This document shows positions 60,344 through 64,000 of a stretch of DNA of 64,000 bases, piece by piece. The notes beneath the pieces are model-generated. The model ran no database searches and was not told the origin of the DNA. It was given only the letters and a program-made list of their open reading frames with translations. The stretch comes from Sediminicola sp035798135 (GTDB lineage: Bacteria; Bacteroidota; Bacteroidia; Flavobacteriales; Flavobacteriaceae): positions 558,001 through 622,000 of the forward strand of contig JAPFBR010000002.1 of assembly GCA_035798135.1 (NCBI GenBank), given 5' to 3'. The position numbers were made by a program, and so were the translations under genes. Position 1 is the first letter of the stretch, and the number at the start of each line of letters is the position of its first letter.

Positions 60344-61108
60344 ATGAATTTAAAAATACAACACTTTGTTATAATTATAACAATTGGAGTGTTAGTCTCT
60401 TGTCAGCAACATCCAGCAACGCTTTTTAAGATAGAAGGAAAACAACTCCCCATTACCAATAGTATTGCTCCAGAGGACTCCATAGAACAGTTTGTAGCCC
60501 CATACAGAAATCGCATCAATGAAGTATTGGACAGTTCCTTGGCTTATGCCAAGGGGACTTTTAGTCCAAAAGATGGCTCATTAAACACCAGTGCCGGGAA
60601 TTTTATGGCAGACATAGTGATGTCAGAGGCGGGGCCCATCTTTAAAAAAAGAACTAAAAAGGAAATTGATTTCACACTTTTGAACAATGGTGGGATACGG
60701 GCTGTGATCTCAAAAGGTGAGGTGACCGCAAGGAACATGTATCAAGTAATGCCCTTTGAAAACACAATTGTTGTTGTTGAACTTCCCGCTAAATCCGTTA
60801 GGGAACTTATTGCTTTCTTAATTGTGTCACGCCAACCACATCCTATCTCGGGGATTCAGATTAAGTTAGATCGTGATGGAAGTTTAGCGTCCGTAAATAT
60901 ACAGGGCAAGCCGTTTGATGAAGACCGTACCTATTTTGTTGCCACCTCCAATTATTTGGTCAATGGGGGAGATAATATGAACTTTTTTAAAAACAATATC
61001 AGCGTCACAGAAACGGACTACCTATTAAGAAATGCCATGATCGATTATTTAAGGAAGATGGATACCATTGTTCCTTTGGTAGATGACAGATTTACCCAAT
61101 CAAAATAA
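60344..61108 (+). CDS. 5'-nucleotidase C-terminal domain lipoprotein
   Basis: A 254-residue lipoprotein (signal ending LVSC, C20) made of the C-terminal substrate-binding domain of the UshA-type 5'-nucleotidases. TSAGNFMADIVMSEAG, DFTLLNNGGIRAVISKGEVTARNMYQVMPFENTIVVVEL (quoted by LLNNGGIRAVISKG and YQVMPFENTI) and YFVATSNYLVNGGDNMNFF are the base-binding segments. It has no metallophosphatase domain of its own. That domain is encoded by the next gene, which starts 1 bp after its stop, so the two likely form one extracytoplasmic nucleotidase from two chains. Confidence 0.92.
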   Translation: MNLKIQHFVIIITIGVLVSCQQHPATLFKIEGKQLPITNSIAPEDSIEQFVAPYRNRINEVLDSSLAYAKGTFSPKDGSLNTSAGNFMADIVMSEAGPIFKKRTKKEIDFTLLNNGGIRAVISKGEVTARNMYQVMPFENTIVVVELPAKSVRELIAFLIVSRQPHPISGIQIKLDRDGSLASVNIQGKPFDEDRTYFVATSNYLVNGGDNMNFFKNNISVTETDYLLRNAMIDYLRKMDTIVPLVDDRFTQSK

Positions 61109-61109
61109 T

Positions 61110-62021
61110 ATGGAAAGAAGAAAATTTTTGGTGCAATCTGCAGCTTCCACTGCGTTCGTTGGCCTAGGTGGTTTAAGCTTAACGTCATGTGAAAGCCTAG
61201 CCTTAAAACATATCACCATCTTGCATACTAACGATGTGCACAGCCATATTGATCCTTTTCCCTCAAATCATTCTGAATATCCGAACCTAGGAGGCTTGGC
61301 ACGACGGGCCACATTGGTAGAACAGATAAGAAATGAGAATCCCAATACTCTTTTGCTGGACGCAGGAGATATTTTCCAAGGCACCCCCTACTTTAATTTT
61401 TATGGTGGCGAATTGGAATTTAAATTAATGAGCATGCTCAAATACGATGCAGCCACAATAGGAAACCACGATTTTGATAATGGTATTGAAGGGTTGTATG
61501 CTCAACTGCCCAATGCTAAATTCCAGTTCCTCTCAGCCAATTATGATTTTTCCAATACCATTATGGATGGCCAGGTAAAACCATATACAACGTACACCTT
61601 AAACGGCATTAAAGTCGGTGTATTTGGATTGGGGATCGCTTTGGATGGTTTGGTGACCAAAAAACTTTACAAGGAAACCGTTTATTTGGAGCCCATAGAA
61701 ATTGCCATAGATATAAGTAGGGTTCTAAAAGAGCAGGAAAAATGCGATCTGGTCATCTGCCTATCACACTTGGGATATTCCTATAATGAAATACAGCTTC
61801 CAGATGATCTAAAACTGGCCGCTGGAACGGAAAACATAGATTTGATCATTGGTGGGCACACCCATACCTTCTTGGAAAGGCCTACCATTGCCAAAAATAG
61901 AGCGGGAAAGCAGGTTTTGGTAAACCAAGTAGGGTGCTATGGCATCAACCTGGGCAGGATTGATTTTTATTTCGATTCAGAGAAAAATTTGACTGTCAAT
62001 GGAGTATCAATTAAGGTTTAG
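61110..62021 (+). CDS. metallophosphatase (5'-nucleotidase N-terminal part) with Tat-like signal
   Basis: A 303-residue protein from the ATG at 61110; the frame opens at 61083 within the previous gene. The N-terminus MERRKFLVQSAASTAFVGLG has the twin arginine and hydrophobic run of a Tat signal and ends in a lipobox-like LTSC. The catalytic domain has the metallophosphatase motifs ILHTNDVHSH, LLLDAGDIFQGTPYF, IGNHDFDNGIEG and LIIGGHTHTFL, giving a two-metal site. It lacks the C-terminal nucleotidase domain, which the preceding gene supplies. Folding in the cytoplasm before Tat export fits metal loading there. Confidence 0.92.
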   Translation: MERRKFLVQSAASTAFVGLGGLSLTSCESLALKHITILHTNDVHSHIDPFPSNHSEYPNLGGLARRATLVEQIRNENPNTLLLDAGDIFQGTPYFNFYGGELEFKLMSMLKYDAATIGNHDFDNGIEGLYAQLPNAKFQFLSANYDFSNTIMDGQVKPYTTYTLNGIKVGVFGLGIALDGLVTKKLYKETVYLEPIEIAIDISRVLKEQEKCDLVICLSHLGYSYNEIQLPDDLKLAAGTENIDLIIGGHTHTFLERPTIAKNRAGKQVLVNQVGCYGINLGRIDFYFDSEKNLTVNGVSIKV

Positions 62022-62150
62022 AGATCAATGTAGGTCAGAGTTGATTTTTCAACACCCAAAACACGTATTGGCAAGAGGCTGAATATGTCCCTTTCGAAGG
62101 ATTAGACCTATGAGCTATGCATTCCCATCAAGAATAAGTAAGATTAGTTA

Positions 62151-62453
62151 TTATTTACATATAAAATACGCAACTAATTCCTTTTGCTCCTCCTCCAAGG
62201 ATATTTGGGGATATGATTTATTAGCTGTTCGATACCAATACTCAGCATTGAACCTATCCCCTTCCTTTCTGTGCAAGTACGCATGAATCCAACTTCCGTC
62301 TTGGGAAGACATATCTTGAGCAATATTATGGGAGACTTCCCAATTTCCTTTTACGTCCCACCACATCGACTTCAATCCAGCAGGCCACCCTTGGAGAGGT
62401 TCGCTTTTTTTTAATGACAGATGAAAAACTTCGATATTTTCTGGTTTTGGCAT
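62151..62453 (-). CDS. small conserved protein of unknown function
   Basis: A 100-residue soluble protein with a tryptophan-rich, conserved-looking core (GLKSMWWDVKGNWEVSHNIA, then GSWIHAYLHRKEGD and NAEYWYRTANK). No signal peptide is present. The pattern of Trp, His and Asp suggests a compact domain, but I recognise no named activity. It lies 11 bp downstream of ligA on the same strand and is probably co-transcribed with it. The 129-bp gap on its other side, up to the metallophosphatase gene, shows nothing I can name. Confidence 0.72.
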   Translation of the reverse strand: MPKPENIEVFHLSLKKSEPLQGWPAGLKSMWWDVKGNWEVSHNIAQDMSSQDGSWIHAYLHRKEGDRFNAEYWYRTANKSYPQISLEEEQKELVAYFICK

Positions 62454-62464
62454 AGGTAATTGAT

Positions 62465-64000
62465 TTATCGCAGCATTTCCAAGAAATCATCCTCAGAAAT
62501 AATTGGAATTTTTAATCCTTCCGCCTTGGTTCGTTTACTGGGGCCCATTTTATCGCCCGCCACCAAATAGGAAGTTTTGGAGGAAATGGAGGAGCCTACT
62601 TTACCGCCATTGTCCTCAATCAATTTTTTAAGCTCATCCCTACTAACCTTTTCAAAGACCCCGGAGACAACAAAAGTCGATCCCTTTAGCAGCTCTGTTT
62701 GATTTTCCAATTTATCGGCCGAAAGTTCAAACTGAACACCATAGCCCTTTAGTCTGTCTATGATTTCAATATTCTTTTCATTTTGAAAAAACTCGATAAC
62801 ACTAGCGGCTATGACCTGTCCTATTTCATCCACCGACACTAATTCATCATAGGAAGCGCACATAAGACCATCAATGTTTTTGTATGCTTTGGCCAGTTTC
62901 TTGGCCACGGTCTCCCCAACGAATCTAATCCCCAAAGCAAAAAGTACACGCTCGAATGGTATTTCGACAGATTTAGCAACCCCTTTTACGAGGTTATCGG
63001 CAGACTTCTCTGCCATACGCTCCAAGGGCATGACCTGTTCTTTGGTCAGGACATATAAATCTGCATAATTTTCTATTAATCCTTCCTTGAACAACAGCTC
63101 TACAGTTTCTCCACCTAGCCCCTCTATATCCATTGCCTTACGAGAAATATAATGCTGAATGCGCCCGGTTATTTGGGGAGGACAACCGTAATAGTTGGTG
63201 CAATAATGCTTTGCATCCCCTTCCGAACGTTCCAATTTAGTATGGCATTCCGGACAATGGTCAATATAGACTGTAGGTTCGGAATCCGAAGGTCTTTTAG
63301 TGAAATCGACCCCAATGATCTTTGGAATAATTTCACCCCCCTTTTCTACAAAAACAGTGTCCCCCTCACGGATATCCAACTTGGCTATCTGGTCCGCATT
63401 GTGTAAGGAGGCCCTTTTCACGGTTGTTCCTGCAAGTAATACTGCTCTTAAATTGGCAACAGGGGTAATAGCGCCTGTTCTACCTACTTGATATGTTATC
63501 TCATTCAATACCGTAGATACCTGTTCCGCCTTAAACTTATAGGCCATGGCCCATCTTGGGGACTTGGCCGTATAGCCCAGCTCTTCTTGGTATTGCAGAT
63601 TATTCACTTTTACCACTACACCATCGGTTTCATATGGTAATTCATGACGGTGAACATCCCAATAATCCACAAAGGCCATTACTTCATCGGTTGACTTGCA
63701 AATCTTCGCCACGGTTGGTACTTTAAAGCCCCAAGACCTAGTTTTTTCCAACACCTCAAATTGTGAGGCAACCTTTAGATCGGAACCAATAATACTATAC
63801 AACAAACACTCCAACGGTCTTTGTGCAACTAGGGAACTATCCTGTAATTTCAGACTTCCCGAAGCCGTGTTCCTCGGATTCATATATGGATCTTCCCCGT
63901 TTTCTAGCCGCTCTTGGTTCATTTTGGCAAAACCCTCAAATGGCAAAACGATTTCCCCACGGATATCGAACTTCTCAGGATAATCGCCTTTTAAACGCAA
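62465..64000 (-). CDS. ligA: NAD-dependent DNA ligase LigA, 5' end outside the window
   Basis: The last 511 codons of LigA; the frame is open to the window edge, and roughly 150 N-terminal residues, including the adenylated KxDG lysine, lie outside. Visible domains in order: the end of the adenylation domain (RGEIVLPFEGFAKMN, then NPRNTASGSLK), DGVVVKVNN, the OB fold (GRTGAITPVANLRAVLL), a four-cysteine zinc finger (CPECHTKLERSEGDAKHYCTNYYGC, quoted by CPEC and CTNYYGC), helix-hairpin-helix repeats (LFALGIRFVGETVAKKLA) and a C-terminal BRCT domain (GSTFVVSGVFEKVSRDELKK). It seals nicks in replication and repair. A small conserved gene follows after 11 bp. Confidence 0.97.
   Translation of the reverse strand: MRLKGDYPEKFDIRGEIVLPFEGFAKMNQERLENGEDPYMNPRNTASGSLKLQDSSLVAQRPLECLLYSIIGSDLKVASQFEVLEKTRSWGFKVPTVAKICKSTDEVMAFVDYWDVHRHELPYETDGVVVKVNNLQYQEELGYTAKSPRWAMAYKFKAEQVSTVLNEITYQVGRTGAITPVANLRAVLLAGTTVKRASLHNADQIAKLDIREGDTVFVEKGGEIIPKIIGVDFTKRPSDSEPTVYIDHCPECHTKLERSEGDAKHYCTNYYGCPPQITGRIQHYISRKAMDIEGLGGETVELLFKEGLIENYADLYVLTKEQVMPLERMAEKSADNLVKGVAKSVEIPFERVLFALGIRFVGETVAKKLAKAYKNIDGLMCASYDELVSVDEIGQVIAASVIEFFQNEKNIEIIDRLKGYGVQFELSADKLENQTELLKGSTFVVSGVFEKVSRDELKKLIEDNGGKVGSSISSKTSYLVAGDKMGPSKRTKAEGLKIPIISEDDFLEMLR

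Noticed and set aside
1..64000. tRNA, rRNA, CRISPR arrays, insertion sequences and prophage
   Set aside because: Intergenic gaps are short and were read for cloverleaf ends, repeat-spacer patterns and transposase motifs; none was found.

Overview
The window is ordinary, gene-dense chromosome of a member of the Bacteroidota, almost certainly family Flavobacteriaceae (genus not determinable from sequence alone). The signs are a low-GC background, many lipoproteins with an LxxC box, no Shine-Dalgarno signals, promoters of the TTG-N19-21-TAnnTTTG type, a PorP/SprF-type protein, the Bacteroidota-type RNA polymerase omega, a bacilliredoxin YtxJ homologue, and the bamD-rpoZ-coaBC-DUF4835-recN gene order. 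I see no insertion sequence, prophage, CRISPR array, rRNA or tRNA. The one RNA gene is the SRP RNA, on the minus strand near 18.4 kb.

Layout. 0-4.7 kb: end of an L-serine dehydratase, an NTF2-like exported protein, panB with an abutting RluA-type pseudouridine synthase, a DMT transporter and a helical protein of unknown function. 4.8-8.5 kb: leuA-leuB without leuCD, then a TlpA-like lipoprotein. 8.7-18.3 kb: pheT, two FAS1 proteins, a membrane protein, an ABC-F ATPase with a degenerate second Walker A, a TlpA-like protein without its cysteines, transaldolase and an SDR. 18.4-21.7 kb: SRP RNA, then a glutaminyl cyclase / thioesterase / beta-helix lipoprotein operon. 21.8-26.6 kb: the least ordinary part, a regulatory cluster with a LytTR protein whose receiver lacks the phospho-acceptor, a 52-residue lipoprotein, a TPR histidine kinase with a hidden lipoprotein signal and no standard start codon in front of it, a response regulator with a non-standard output domain, and an orphan protein.

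26.6-37.4 kb: glyA, fahA (with a 25-bp palindrome at its promoter), a lipoprotein behind a sigma54-like site, ytxJ, clpB, a TetR regulator, a PorP/SprF-SPOR fusion, a phosphatase-like lipoprotein and another lipoprotein. 37.4-47.8 kb: smpB, pcm, an oxidoreductase, hydroxyacyl-CoA dehydrogenase, DUF1015, YggS, an exonuclease-GIY-YIG fusion, a voltage-gated-type channel with a zinc ribbon, miaA and a gluconate kinase/permease pair. 47.8-60.3 kb is almost all minus strand: a two-component system, coaE, YbbR, a glycosyltransferase, fabI, recN, DUF4835, coaBC, rpoZ, bamD, dapA and DUF6913. 60.3-64 kb: a 5'-nucleotidase split into two genes in reversed domain order, a small conserved protein, and ligA cut by the window edge.

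Functional themes: amino-acid and cofactor metabolism (serine, glycine, leucine, lysine, tyrosine breakdown, pantothenate and CoA: panB, coaBC, coaE), envelope biogenesis (bamD, DUF4835, PorP/SprF, fabI, YbbR), translation and RNA quality (pheT, smpB, miaA, ABC-F, SRP RNA, pseudouridine synthase) and DNA repair (recN, ligA, exonuclease). The observations most worth following are the single-ATP-site ABC-F protein, the signalling cluster at 21.8-26.6 kb, and several long perfect palindromes at promoters.
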